NCBI RefSeq assembly: GCF_905404315.1
Contig: NC_066281.1
Coordinates: forward strand, 12,242,001 to 12,306,000
Reading direction: 5' to 3'
DNA length: 64,000 bases
Source of the DNA: Leptidea sinapis
Taxonomy: Eukaryota > Arthropoda > Insecta > Lepidoptera > Pieridae
Part shown: positions 24,701 to 32,199 of the stretch, piece by piece
Position numbering within the stretch: the stretch's first letter is position 1
Layout of the letters: every line of letters starts with the position of its first letter
Translations under genes and position numbers: made by a program
The notes under the pieces: model-generated
Seen by the model: the letters and a program-made list of their open reading frames with translations, nothing else
Told to the model about the DNA's origin: nothing
Database searches by the model: none

Positions 24701-26584
24701 TAGGTATTTAATTTAAAATAATATAATAATATGTATTTTGTACCTTGAGACATAAGCCAAGACATAAGTCTTATCAGCGTGATAATTTCACTAGCAACTT
24801 CAAATAATGCAAAAACTTTGTGCTTATATACTACTGCTCGGCTGAAAAAAGCGCCTCTATGGATATCTTGTCAAAATCCTTTTCAAGGTATCCCGTCGGA
24901 TATTTATTTTAAATACAACTGAACAAAACTTATATTTTTCAAGTTAATAAAAAATTATTTATCGAGTATTGAGGGCTCTTGAGTATAATAATATCCATAA
25001 TATGAATATTTATATTTAATATGAAAATAGATGTTAATTAATACATTTACAGAAAGTATTCAACATTAACACCAAACGTAGTTAATTACTATTCATCATT
25101 CAAGGTAAATGGACGGCAATTATTTATAGTTACTAATATTTCATTTGAATAAAATATAGCTTTTAAGTTGTTTTTGATAAGACACTAAAACAAACACAAG
25201 TTTTCAAACGCTCTTCGCTTTAATCAGTCACAGATAAAACGCACAGAAATTTTAATAGAGCGACCATAACGAGTGTGCCGGTCATATTAATAAAATTTGA
25301 CTTTGTGTCCTTTTTGACCAATAAATAATATACAGGCACTTAAGTTATATCTAGTTTTTTATGTAATCGTAACAATAAGTTATATATGACTTTTATTTAT
25401 TCGAATCTGACGGTAAATTGAATAAGATGTAATATTTGAATCTACTTTGATATATTTGCTGTTTAATATAAATTATTGAGACTTATATTTTACGAGAACA
25501 AGGCTTGATCTGTCTTCATTCTAATTTATTTGTATTTCAATAATATATTAGTTTATTTATATTTATTAAGAGGTCTAAGTTAAATCTTTTCAGTTAATAT
25601 TTATTAATACGTTACTGTTAAATAACTAAATAACAACGCTTAAATGATCGCTATCTATGGTATTGTGACAAATTTAATGTTATTTTATATTACGACGAAA
25701 AAAAAACGAAAAACAATGACATATAGGGAGTGTGCATTTTTCTGCTTGAACAGGAAACAAAATCTCAAATCAATTTATTTAAAGCAGTTGTAAGCTTTCT
25801 TTCATCAGAATTTTAGTGTTCGGACAATGGACTTGTGAGATTTGATTTTTCTCACCAATCAAAATGCAATCATGTAACGATTGTTTTAATTATATTAGAT
25901 TGTTAATTGTGTTTGATTTTTGATCGAGATTTTAGTTGAAATTTTTGATTGTCAAGATTGAAAATTAGTTTTAGTTTTAAGAAAGAGATTGTATATTTCT
26001 GAAAATTTTCTCTTTTTCTTTAAAGAATGAGTTTTAAGAGGACTTTTTTCGCTTATTATGATGAACGCTTCATTAAGTCACACAACACTGTACTCACCGC
26101 GCTGCAGACGTAATTCTAAGTTACGATATTTGTACACTTTTTGCTGAATGCCAAACTTGGCAGCCGATAACTGCATCATTGCGATATCAACCAAACTTAT
26201 AGAACTATAACAACACGGGCTGTACTCCTGAGCCGAGTGTGGCCGGTGATAGGACGTGAGGTAAGTGGTAAGTACCGATGGAGACGCGGCGGACGCAGGA
26301 GGGTTTGACGCGAGGCATGGTGCTGTTGGCTCAGTGGTCGCGGCGCATGGCTCGCTGCTAGAGGCGCGGGTCACAGACACTCGCGGGGCCGGCTCGGGCC
26401 GGTGCGTTGCGTACGGGTCGCGGGCGGACACACTGCGACGTGCGCTCTTCTCGCCGTCACAAGCGGGACTGAGCGAGGCTAGGCGGGTGCTGCGAGAGGG
26501 GGGCGCCCGGCGGGGGTCGGGGGGGACGCGCGCGCGCACCAGGTACTCGGTTATGACAGGGAGGCGGGGCCCGGCGCTGCTCAT
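499..26584 (-). CDS. salm: Spalt-family zinc-finger transcription factor, spliced CDS: join of 26584-26098, 15719-12861, 12674-12541, 730-499 (3' end uncertain)
   Basis: Nuclear C2H2 zinc-finger regulator of the Spalt/SALL family. In insects it acts in segment identity, tracheal, eye and wing patterning, and binds AT-rich DNA mainly as a repressor (family knowledge). The four exons join in phase (1, 1, 0) with GT-AG borders and give about 1,237 residues. Domains in order: C2HC finger (191-211), Gln-rich segment (about 322-350), finger pair (512-532, 540-560), CtBP-type motifs PADLS (652-656) and PENLS (747-751), finger triplet (857-877, 885-905, 917-937), Ser/Pro/Ala-rich linker, and third pair (1122-1142, 1150-1170). 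Linkers TGERPFK, TGERPFR and TKERPFK are typical of the family. One spalt gene is seen, whereas Drosophila has the duplicates salm and salr, so the symbol means spalt-major-like. Identity is very secure; the exact start and the C-terminus are not. Confidence 0.95.
803..1001. mobile_element. MITE-A copy
   Basis: The terminal inverted repeat ATTTATACGTCTAGATAG at the left is matched by CTATCTAGACGTATAAGTG at the right. The internal sequence (AACCGATA.AAACAGGCCAG, ACGTCTTACACTCG, TTGCTCAAAATAGAGGTTA) recurs in eight other places in the window. There is no coding capacity, so it is a non-autonomous DNA-transposon-like element. Confidence 0.85.
1975..2115. other. GC-rich patch with imperfect hairpin in intron 3
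   Basis: An island of CG-rich sequence in AT-rich intron. CCAGAG...CAGTGGCG near 2031-2052 is matched by CGCCACTGCTCTGG near 2098-2112, giving a bulged stem. The minus-strand frame across it (65 codons) is Arg-rich with no family resemblance and is not called coding. Confidence 0.4.
2204..2354. repeat. Foldback (palindromic) element, about 150 bp
   Basis: The two halves are imperfect reverse complements. The left half begins AACAGTTATA and carries AGATTTGGTACGGC and ACCATCGGAC. The right half carries GTCCGATGGT, GCCGTACCAAATC and ends TATAACTGTT. It is probably a small MITE; no second copy is seen in the window. Confidence 0.8.
3858..3930 (+). repeat. REP-B fragment, degenerate
   Basis: Contains GTTAAGTGATCACCTACC preceded by ACAAGTCTACTAGTCACC, matching the conserved start of REP-B copies (GGTCACCTGTTGTTAAGTGA). 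Confidence 0.45.
4428..4492 (+). mobile_element. SINE-1 tRNA-like head only
   Basis: ATAGCCCAGTGGTCAGTAAC followed by a box B region CCCGGGTTCGAATCGCG. It matches the 5' tRNA-derived part of the longer SINE-1 copies, but the body (TGATGAATATGGATGTTTG) is absent. Confidence 0.75.
4566..4799. mobile_element. MITE-A copy
   Basis: The left end AGATAATTTATACATTTAGA is inverted relative to the right end ATCTAGACGCATTAATTATC. The internal ACGCACACTAACACAAAGTG and ATCGGTTGTCCA blocks match the family. Confidence 0.85.
5057..5756. repeat. Large foldback: inverted arms of about 145 bp around a REP-A copy
   Basis: The left arm (5057-5200) and right arm (5611-5756) are diverged reverse complements. Shared blocks in order from the outside are TTGGTAAT.GACAATC, TATTTTAATT, TTTTACTT.ATAAA.AGTC, GATAGTAG, CTACATACCTACT, AAGTTTCT and ACTGAATATTGTAG. 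The centre is occupied by a minus-strand REP-A element. No reading frame is supported. Confidence 0.8.
5225..5548 (-). repeat. REP-A copy inside the foldback
   Basis: Read on the minus strand it has the family blocks GGGACAAGACTAGCAGGACG, CAGCTGATGGTAATTGATAC, CATTACAATGCAGTGCGCTC, GCCCAGTAATTTC, CCTTCAGACCGAAACACAG and GCCGGCATCCTGTGCAAAGG. Confidence 0.85.
7533..7725 (+). mobile_element. SINE-1 copy, nearly full
   Basis: The tRNA-like head (CAGCCCAGTGGTTAGTGACC, box B GGGTTCGAATCCCGG) is followed by the conserved body ATGATGAATATGGATGTTTG and GCTATGCCTAGTTTGGGGCA. This is the architecture of a Pol III-transcribed tRNA-derived SINE. Confidence 0.85.
7895..8105 (-). mobile_element. LINE-2 C-terminal fragment
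   Basis: The minus-strand translation gives PFCVEILDPWCPSAIRLFKE and GDRRAGSYLGQR, then is disrupted by a stop. This matches the C-terminal segment of a widespread non-LTR retrotransposon family (consensus style V.PFGVETLGPWGP...GQRISLAIQRGNAASILGT). Two other copies sit at 31.2-31.7 kb and 43.0-43.4 kb. It is an inactive remnant. Confidence 0.7.
8378..8522 (+). repeat. REP-B copy
   Basis: Begins TTATGGTAAAGGAGGACAAA, then GTACGGGTCACCTGGTGTTA, AGTGATCACCGCCG, GAGGAATCACAGAAGCGTTG and GTGTACGCGCTTTTTTT. These are the same blocks in the same order as the longest copy at 58.2 kb. Confidence 0.85.
10140..10215 (-). repeat. LINE-tail-like repeat fragment (type 2)
   Basis: Contains GAGTTTCTTGCTACATCTTC and CCTTTACGAAGTAGCGGTAG, the reverse complement of blocks found at 34.4 kb and 39.9 kb. 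Confidence 0.6.
12512..12529. repeat. TAA microsatellite next to the exon 3 donor
   Basis: Six TAA units lie ten or so bases inside intron 3 from the exon 3 donor. Confidence 0.8.
12541..12674 (-). CDS. salm: spalt exon 3: first finger and half of the second finger of the third pair
   Basis: A 134-base exon, phase 1 in and phase 0 out. The acceptor is TTGTGTGCAG before TGCGCGG; the donor is ACGAAG then GTGAGTTAC. It encodes residues 1116-1160 (VRGNTTCTICYKTF... to GFSTK). TTCTICYKTFACNSALEIHY and RSHTKERPFKC are near-invariant Spalt-family signatures. The exon ends just after the second Cys pair of the second finger, whose two His residues come from exon 4. Intron 2 upstream is only 186 bases, in contrast to the two giant introns. 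Confidence 0.95.
12675..12860 (-). other. spalt intron 2 (186 bases)
   Basis: Short phase-1 intron with donor GTATGG and acceptor TTGTGTGCAG. Read-through of exon 2 into it gives a spurious tail ending at 12775. Confidence 0.9.
12861..15719 (-). CDS. salm: spalt exon 2: C2HC finger, Gln-rich region, first finger pair, CtBP motifs, finger triplet
   Basis: Large central exon, residues 164-1115 plus split codons at both ends. The acceptor is TTTTGTTTCAG before GTGACAGTTC; the donor is CCCGCAG then GTATGG. It carries CPRC...HKRLC (C2HC finger), a Gln/Leu-rich stretch with HQQVFQLQL that in the SALL family mediates multimerisation, the pair HRCRYCGKVF / FKCNVCGSRF, and the triplet NECIVCHRVL / FRCKLCGRAF / HQCPVCHKRF. 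Linker regions are rich in Pro and Ser, with acidic patches. PADLS and PENLS fit the CtBP-binding consensus, consistent with a repressor. The raw frame extends upstream to ATG 15789 and downstream to 12775, but both extensions lie outside good splice sites and are read-through. The 3' end of the exon is strongly GC-rich (Ala/Ser/Pro-rich protein), unlike the AT-rich surroundings. Confidence 0.96.
16762..16985 (+). repeat. REP-A copy, 3'-truncated
   Basis: Starts TTTGTAAATAAGGGACGAGA, followed by GACGAGCAGGACGTTCAGCT, ATTACAATGCAGTGCCGCTC, GCCCAGAAATTTCACTAGC and CCTTCAGGCCGAAACA. It stops before the 3' third of the family. Confidence 0.85.
17830..18140 (-). mobile_element. RTE-like LINE C-terminal remnant
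   Basis: The minus-strand sequence aligns with the terminal coding part of the LINE fragments at 36.8 kb and 55.2 kb: shared blocks for GHIV.RT, SGRRSVGR and TRWTDD, the words AGTGGGCAGGGCACATAG and GACGATCTGGTCAAAATCAC, and TGGAGATCTTTGGGGGAGGC near the end. The frame is broken. It lies inside spalt intron 1. Confidence 0.7.
21616..21658. repeat. Perfect 18-bp hairpin with 7-base loop
   Basis: CATTTCGTTGTTGCCACA and its exact reverse complement flank TAGCACT. Beyond it the stem continues with a bulge (TTTG / CAAA). It lies in spalt intron 1 beside a REP-A copy. Confidence 0.85.
21735..21892 (+). repeat. REP-A copy, 5'-truncated
   Basis: Retains TTTGCCCAGTAATTTCACTA, CCTTCAGACCGAAACACAGT, ACATTACTGC, ATAATCTAGC.GGCATCCTG and AGGAGCCTTCCACTGGTAAA. 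Confidence 0.8.
21900..22004. mobile_element. MITE-A fragment (one end)
   Basis: TTACGCACACTAAAGTAATA, CCTGGCCTGTTTTAATCGGT and the terminal CTATCTAGACGTATAAATTA of the family. The opposite terminus is missing. Confidence 0.8.
22741..22868 (+). repeat. REP-B copy, truncated
   Basis: TTTATGGAATAGGAGGACAA, ACGGGTCACCTGTTGTTAAG, CCACAATCTCTTGCAACACC and GGAGCGTTGCCGGCCTTTAA, then the similarity ends. Confidence 0.85.
23578..23795 (-). repeat. REP-A copy
   Basis: On the minus strand: GGAACGAGACGAGCAGGACG, CAGCTGATGGTAACTGATAC, CATTACAATGCAGTGCCGCT, GCACCACAATTGCGCTCG and GCCCAGTAATTTCACTAG. Confidence 0.85.
24170..24440. promoter_or_regulatory. Candidate intronic regulatory element
   Basis: Non-repetitive, compositionally balanced patch (TGGCGTTATTGAGTAAAACT, GCACCGCGGCCGCATC, GACGCGCGCC) about 1.7-1.9 kb downstream of exon 1. 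There is no coding or repeat signature. Composition only. Confidence 0.25.
26098..26584 (-). CDS. salm: spalt exon 1 (coding part): N-terminal residues 1-162 plus first base of codon 163
   Basis: The open frame starts at ATG 26584, with an in-frame TGA two codons upstream, and runs to a strong donor (CGCG then GTGAGTAC) at 26098/26097, phase 1. Joined to exon 2 it reads LRLQRG-DSSGSCSEED without a break. Residues 1-133 are low-complexity (Arg, Ser, Pro, Ala) and GC-rich. Residues 136-162, beginning MMQLSAAKFG, look like ordinary conserved coding sequence. The first ATG has a weak context (T at -3). Met136 and Met137 have purines at -3, so translation may really start there and the upstream part would be 5' UTR. 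The 12-residue NuRD-recruiting N-terminus of vertebrate SALL proteins is not visible. The frame continues a few codons past the donor to a TGA, which is intron read-through. Confidence 0.8.
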
Positions 26585-26820
26585 AAATCAAACTTCGCCC
26601 ATTCGCACGCGCTCACATCCCCCCCTTCGTGATATTCCATATTCGGGGCGGGGCATATTTCATAATCATAACGCCTCATATTCATAAGTGACGTGAGTGC
26701 AGTCTCTCGCGAGCCCCGCGGCCGGTGGGCGGGAGTCCGCCCGCTAGATGGCGCCCCTCACTCCGCGACACGGCGCCCGCGAAGCCTCCCACACGCGCTA
26801 ATTGAAGCTACACTTTGTAA
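26585..26820 (-). promoter_or_regulatory. GC-rich promoter / 5' UTR region of spalt
   Basis: The block from inside exon 1 to about 26800 is rich in GC and CpG (runs such as GGGGCGGGGC, CGCGAG, CCCGCGGCCGG), standing out sharply from AT-rich flanks on both sides. It lies immediately upstream of the first ATG on the minus strand. A TGACGTGA motif lies at 26689-26696. No convincing TATA box or initiator could be fixed, so the transcription start is not placed. Composition and position make it the likely core promoter region. Confidence 0.6.
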
Positions 26821-27751
26821 GTTATAATGCTTTGTTTGAGTATAACTTTCCTACACGTTATGCCTTCATACAGCTAGCTCATAATAGAAGGTATTTTTTA
26901 CAAAGTTAAGTAACATTGTATAGGGAATAAAATTATTAGATATTATTTTTTTTTATAATCTATCTACTTTAAGGCGCCTTAAACCTTCAATGAGTAACAC
27001 CAAACAAATACTTTACCGACTTTTTTTAATAGAGGCAACTCTACCATAAAATTGAGAAAAAATAAACTAACAAACTTTAGCTGAAAATATCCACGAGACA
27101 CATTTTCGAGTTCACTGCAAACCAAGCTTTTTGTTAATCATGTTTAACTTGAATTTCTCTTTTTAATTGTAATCAAACCAACCGTTACCATTCAAACGGA
27201 GCGCAAAAACCTAATGCCAGCGGAGCTCAATAACAGACCGTCGAAAAAATACATCCAATTAAAATAATAAGAAAAAAAACACAGCAAGATTTTACTGAGT
27301 CATTAAGAGACAGCTGTATCTAATACCACAATGACAACTAACTAGATAGCTGGCATCGATTTTAATTTTAACAGCGCGAGTTACACCAAACAGCGGATGC
27401 CGGGAGCCATGTCAATCGCTTTGTGTTGTTTAAATTAAATAGATATAGGAACGGTGGTCCCGGGGCGGCCCGAATCCAATATTAATGTGATAGAAGCAAT
27501 TTGGACGAATCTGCCAGTCATTGCAACTCCCCAGTAAAACGCTACCCGCTTTATAATTGGACCTATTTAAGTTTAAGCGGCCGAAACAAAGTTGTAGCTT
27601 TTTATCCGAGCTTATCATCGCACTGCTTTTGATATCTCAAAGTTAAAACGTATAATTTAGAACTCTACTTAATGCTTAGAAGGTCTCTACTAAAATGATC
27701 TTAATATACTAAAGCATGGATAATACTTACTTAAAATACAGAAAAAGACGA
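26821..27751. promoter_or_regulatory. Upstream flank; candidate proximal regulatory element at about 27170-27640
   Basis: The stretch 26821-27170 is AT-rich with nothing recognised. From about 27170 to 27640 the sequence is non-repetitive and compositionally balanced, with GC-containing words (GCATCGATTTTAATTTTAAC, CCCGGGGCGGCCCG), and shows no coding sign. Being 0.6-1 kb upstream of the spalt start, it is a candidate proximal enhancer. This rests on composition and position only. Confidence 0.3.
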
Positions 27752-27952
27752 GAAGATAAAAACATTCAGCTGATGGTAACTGATACGCCCTGCCCATTAC
27801 AATACAGTGCGCAACACTCATTTGCCAAGTAATTTCACTTGATACGGTGCCCTTCAGACCGAAACAGAGTAATGCTCCACGGCAGAAATAGGCGCCGTTG
27901 TGGTACCCATAATCTAGCCGGCATCCTGTGCAAAGGAGCCTCCCACTGGCCC
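27752..27952 (+). repeat. REP-A copy with internal deletion
   Basis: GACGAGAAGATAAAAACATT, CAGCTGATGGTAACTGATAC and CATTACAATACAGTGCGCAA, then directly CATTTGCCAAGTAATTTCAC, CCTTCAGACCGAAACAGAGT and AGCCGGCATCCTGTGCAAAG. The central block between the 5' and 3' halves is missing. Confidence 0.85.
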
Positions 27953-28324
27953 CTACTTTTACGCTTAAGTATATGATTTTTGTTCATTTGTAAAATGGAT
28001 TTTGATTTAATTACAATTTTCAATGCTGAATTCCACTCAAAAAAAGAGGCAGGAAGAAGCTTGTATGTAATCTAAACCGAGAAACGTCTGAAGAAAGAGA
28101 TATCTCTACGTCTGTTTGTCATAGCTTAACTAACAATTAACCATTTTAGAACATTCTTGTATTACAGGAAGCCACATTATCTATGAGCTGGAAAGATTTA
28201 TTTTAAAACATTGAAATTCTTACAATTATTTCAATTACTTAGCCGAAAGTTAGAAAAGTTCAATGAAAACTATTTCTAATATAAGCAAGTACAAGGTTAT
28301 ATGGTAGAAAGTTCGCCTGAAAGC

Positions 28325-28640
28325 TTTTTTATGGAAAAGGAGGACAACGAGCCTATGGATCACCTGTTGTTAAATGATCACCGCCGCCCACATTGTCTTG
28401 CAACAGCAGAGGAATCACAGGAGCATTGCCAGCCTTTAAGGAAGAAGTACGCGCATTTTTGAAGGTACCCATGTCGTACCGTATCGGAAACACCGCTCAA
28501 GGAAGCTCGTTCCACAGCTATATAGTACTTGGAAGAAAGCTCATTGAAAACCGCACTGTGGAGTACCACCACACCTAGATGGTGAGAATAACATCCTAAC
28601 ATGTGCCCTAAGGTGGTAAATAAAACTTTTTTTTTTCAAA
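28325..28640 (+). repeat. REP-B copy, long
   Basis: Runs from TTTTTATGGAAAAGGAGGAC through CAACAGCAGAGGAATCACAG, TTTTTGAAGGTACCCATGTC, AAACACCGCTCAAGGAAGCT and GAAAACCGCACTGTGGAGTA to ACCACACCTAGATGGTGAGA. Its weak open frame is shared with the 58.2 kb copy and could be a relic of a transposon ORF. Confidence 0.85.
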
Positions 28641-28810
28641 TAGTTTTAAAAAAAACCTTCGAATCGTCAATTACATTTTTAACACTAACACCGCTTCAAA
28701 AACTGCTTAAATAAGAATCGACAGGAAAGTCGACAATTGCACTTAAAAATATCGTATTTATATACTTAATACGAGTACCATTTCATACAAATTTACTTTG
28801 TACGAAAATT

Positions 28811-28930
28811 TATGAACGATGCGGGACTTGAAGACGCGCCTCTCGGGCGCTCTTATCAATGAGCCAACCTATCGAGTGACGCATCGACCGTAAATCTTGG
28901 TATGTCTTGTTCAACTCTCAGAATGTGTAT
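28811..28930 (-). mobile_element. SINE-2 copy, degenerate tRNA-like head
   Basis: ATGAACGATGCGGGACTTGA and GCGCTCTTATCAATGAGCCA, then CGAGTGACG and GTTCAACTCTCAGAATGTG, match the minus orientation of the SINE-2 family. Box B is mutated (ACTTGAAG instead of ACTCGAAC). Confidence 0.75.
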
Positions 28931-29044
28931 GTATCTACGAAGTACCTATTTGTAGGTACCTATAGCACAACTTAAATCACAAGATCTGCTATTGTTTAAG
29001 TAAAATTTGTTTTAAAACAATTCAACTGCGAATAGGTATCCAGT

Positions 29045-29250
29045 TTTATATCAAATTCAAATTCAAATATTTTTATTCAAAATAGAATTTAAAATCACTT
29101 ATTGAACGTCAAAAACTACCACCCATTCAAAATAGATTGCCTCAGTCAGACCTGAGAAGAATGGGCGCAAGAAATTCAGCGGGCTTTTTTTTTAATATAT
29201 AATTTGGATTACAATGTAATATCGTTCAATAAACATTTATAATTAAAGAG
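29045..29250. repeat. LINE-tail-like repeat (type 1)
   Basis: AAATTCAAATTCAAATATTT, TTGAACGTCAAAAACTACCA, CAGACCTGAGAAGAATGGGC and AAGAAATTCAGCGGGC recur at 43.46-43.56 kb. No coding capacity. Confidence 0.65.
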
Positions 29251-29573
29251 CCTGAGGGTGTTCACTTTATTCCCATTTACTCGTGACAATTAAATAAACA
29301 AAATATTTAGATTGCATAGTGACTATTAGTTGTGTGGAACTGTGATAATCATAGTGTTAACACGAGGAACAAACATAAACTTACTATGCCTACTACTCGG
29401 TTAAGTGGCGATAGTAAGTCTTGGGGCGATGCAGATGTAGGATATGCTTTTACAGAATGATCCCAGAAAATATACCTATTCATTGAATTTTATGATTATA
29501 AAAACTTTGTTGTACCTACAGTAGTTATATATTGATAGTTATTAGTAGTTATATGTTGATTTATAAATACTGT

Positions 29574-29591
29574 GTTCTGTGTGTGTGTGTG
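29574..29591. repeat. Short GT microsatellite
   Basis: Imperfect run TTCTGTGTGTGTGTGTG. Confidence 0.7.
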
Positions 29592-29928
29592 ATTATCTAG
29601 ATAGTAAGAACCTCCTTCAGTAATAAATTACATCAAAAACTTACTTGAATTATTTATTATAAATTATTGTGATTGTAATCCTATCCTAATACCTAATACC
29701 AATCAACGTGTTGTAGGTTTTGGATTATTTTGGTTTTGAATTATTAATATAATGCGGTGCCAAAAAAGAGCAAATCTTTGATCTTTGGAAAATCAAAAAG
29801 GGGAATAAATTATTATCAAGTACCTTCGGTGATTCATATGCTTATTTTTATTTCAAACTTTCCTTACTGAATAAGCTGACAGAATCGTCAACGGTTTAAA
29901 AAAATAAAAAATATTTCGTGTGAAATCT

Positions 29929-30002
29929 GATAAACAGGGTGGTTTTTTGAGAAGGGCATTCCGACTTGGCACTGCCCTTCTCAAATAACCACCCTGTTTA
30001 TC
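29929..30002. repeat. Hairpin: 30-bp arms (29/30 paired), 14-base loop
   Basis: The left arm starts GATAAACAGGGTGG and ends GAGAAGGGCA. The right arm starts TGCCCTTCTC and ends CCACCCTGTTTATC. A single mismatch (T opposite T) sits in the middle. No related copy is seen in the window. Confidence 0.9.
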
Positions 30003-30129
30003 AAATTTTAATTAAGTTTAGCTAAAACATGAAGATAGATATAAAATCACTCAAAATGGTAAATAAAAATTATACTTATTTTGAGGTTACTTAATTTTAG
30101 TTTGTGTAGGCAGGTACATCTTTTTTCAT

Positions 30130-30440
30130 AAAAATTCTTGAGTTAGTGAGACGGCATTGTGTATTCTATCTGATAGGAATCAATTAAATAAAGTTTTAAT
30201 TAGCGATCGACATCGAGACACTTTTTATATTGGCCTGTATGCATTGAATATTCATTGCACCAGTGCGGCGCGGGACTTTAATGTCAACATGTGTGCACCG
30301 AGCTTAATATTTATAATGAAAAGAATTTGATCGAAAATTTTTGTCACCTTTCTTATACGTGCAGAATTAAAATTTATTTATCTTATCATGGGAATTCTTT
30401 GGCGGCAATATTTAGTCTGTGGCCCGACTGAATTGTCATC
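30130..30440. promoter_or_regulatory. Candidate cis-regulatory island 1
   Basis: Unique balanced sequence with homeodomain-type TAATTA / TTTTAATTAGCGATCGAC and a GC-containing segment (CACCAGTGCGGCGCGGGAC). It lies about 3.5 kb upstream of the spalt start. There is no repeat match and no reading frame. Inference from composition. Confidence 0.25.
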
Positions 30441-30506
30441 AAGAACGCAAAAATTAATTTATTATTTTATTAAAAATTTCTATTATCTACTAGTACTATT
30501 AAGTAC

Positions 30507-30894
30507 CTACTAGCATTTATGTGGTTAAATACAGTATTCATTCCGCTATCGTACACAAAAATGACAATTTATATTACCTAGATAAAAAATTAAAATACTT
30601 CTGAATTATTACAATTATTTTAAATTTAAAGTTTATCTTTCAGAAAAATGAACCCTCATCCATCACAAACTGAAAAATTTTTCCCGGCGGAGACTAGATC
30701 CCTCGACCTCGGGTTCGCAATCACAATAACTCAACCACTGGTCAAATGACCGTATGAAATAGACGAACTTTAATTAGTTAGGAGTAGATATATTTTTCAT
30801 CTTTCATTCATAATTTCAACGACTGTCTTACGAATTTTCGATCAGGCCACGTGTTCTGACGCGAGTTTAACATTTTATAAGAAGTTTTCACTTC
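30507..30894 (-). mobile_element. Repeat-D copy with internal extra block
   Basis: Blocks GCATTTATGTGGTTAAATAC, GTACACAAAAATGACAATTT, CAACGACTGTCTTACGAATT, GATCAGGCCACGTG.TCTGAC and GAAGTTTTCACTTC match the 48.34-48.65 kb copy in reverse. The stretch of about 190 bases at 30590-30782, which includes a CTCGGGTTCGCAATC box-B-like word, is absent from that copy. Confidence 0.7.
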
Positions 30895-31199
30895 AAATAC
30901 GAGTAGATATAAGTTACATAACATTAATGATGTATATAACTATGTACACTTTATTAAGCGCGGGATTTACATCAATATAGAACCGACAAAAAAGTATTAA
31001 ATATAATCAATATAAACAAATATTTCATTTAAGATTCAACGAGAAATAAAAGAGTTGTTATTTAAAAGTGAGGTAGGAGTTCTAGTGTGACCTTGACCCT
31101 CTAAGCAATCGAATTTGTGACCCCTTTTAGTCAGATGCGCGGTCGTCACGTATTGCCGCGCATTTGTAAGTCAACATATATAAACAGGAATTGCATATT

Positions 31200-31735
31200 A
31201 TACAAATACAACATTCAAATACAATTTATTCAAACAAAACAAATTTTATATTTACAATACTATGTTACATTAAATTTAAGATATCATTTCGTGGAAGCGT
31301 ACCAAGAATACTGGCAGCATTTCCGCCTTGGATAGCTAGGCTGATCCGTTGACTGAAAAAGCTGCCAGAGCTTGGGTTTCCAGTAGCCCTTTCTTTACGC
31401 GTGTAAACACAAATTATCTTGCCCCAAACTAGGCAAAGCCTGTACAATGGGTACAAGGCAACGATATATTTAATACAATATACTTTCTTACACGTACATA
31501 TTTAAACATCCATGACTCGAAAGCAAACATCCATATTCATCATATAAATGATTGCATCTACCGGGTTTCGAACCCGGGACCTCGAGCCTAAGCTGTCAGT
31601 CACAGGAGTCAGGATCACTAACTATTCGGCTTCTATTCATATGGATATGGGTTGTCAACTGAGGCGCGAAGATAGTTCTGGGCCCCACGGCCCAAGTGTC
31701 TCGACACCAAACGGCATAAACATACCATAACATTC
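31200..31735 (-). mobile_element. LINE-2 C-terminal remnant interrupted by SINE-1
   Basis: Minus-strand pieces at 31633-31735 (encoding VETLGPWGPE-like residues and the CGCGCCTC word) and 31200-31395 (ATGNPSSGSF, QRISLAIQGGNAASILGTLP) correspond to continuous sequence in the 43 kb copy. The SINE lies between them. The frame is otherwise mutated. Confidence 0.75.
31401..31632 (-). mobile_element. SINE-1 copy inserted in LINE-2
   Basis: On the minus strand: head TAGTTAGTGATCCTGACTCC, box B GGGTTCGAAACCCGG (one change), body ATGATGAATATGGATGTTTG and GCTTTGCCTAGTTTGGGGCA. Confidence 0.85.
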
Positions 31736-31867
31736 AAATTAAATTAAGTATCCTTTTTAATATCATAAAAAACGTGAATGCAAGTTTGGTTTTTGATTTG
31801 TTTCTTACGCTTTAACGTCTTAAATCCTCAACACATCACCATGAAAGTTTGTATATACGTTGTAAGG

Positions 31868-32060
31868 GAGTAAGTTTATCGGGCTCCTTTGCACAGGATG
31901 CCGGCTAGATTATGGGTTCCACAACGGCGCCTATTTCTGCCGTGAAGAAGTAATTTGTAAGAAGTGTTTCGGTCTGAAGGTCGCTAGTGAAATTACTGGG
32001 CAAATGAGACTTAACATCTTATGTGACGAGCGCAATTGTAGTGCATTGAACTTGAGGCCA
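31868..32060 (-). repeat. REP-A copy, truncated
   Basis: Plus-strand view: GGGCTCCTTTGCACAGGATG, GCCGGCTAGATTATGGGTTC, TTTCGGTCTGAAGG, GAAATTACTGGGCAAATGAG, then a break after GAGCGCAATTGTAGTGC. Confidence 0.85.
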
Positions 32061-32199
32061 AACATACCAGTAAGGTGTTTTTAATTATTTTAAATAAAAC
32101 TAAATTATTGTTAGTATGTAAGTAATATTTTAACCTTAGTTACTAAGTTAAAGATAATTAATTACAGTTAAAAAAAAAAAACAATTTGAAATTTTAATA

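Larger units (their letters stand above)
15720..26097 (-). other. spalt intron 1 (about 10.4 kb)
   Basis: Phase-1 intron between the N-terminal exon and the main exon. It holds three REP-A copies, a REP-B copy, a MITE-A end, an RTE-like LINE tail and a strong hairpin, all listed separately. The stretches 15790-16761, 18141-21615 and 24441-26077 show no gene or clear repeat. A unique, less AT-biased patch at about 24170-24440 could be an intronic enhancer. Confidence 0.9.

Noticed and set aside
26265..26687. 140-codon plus-strand frame over spalt exon 1
   Set aside because: Antisense shadow of the GC-rich first exon; Arg/Gly/Ala-rich with no domain.
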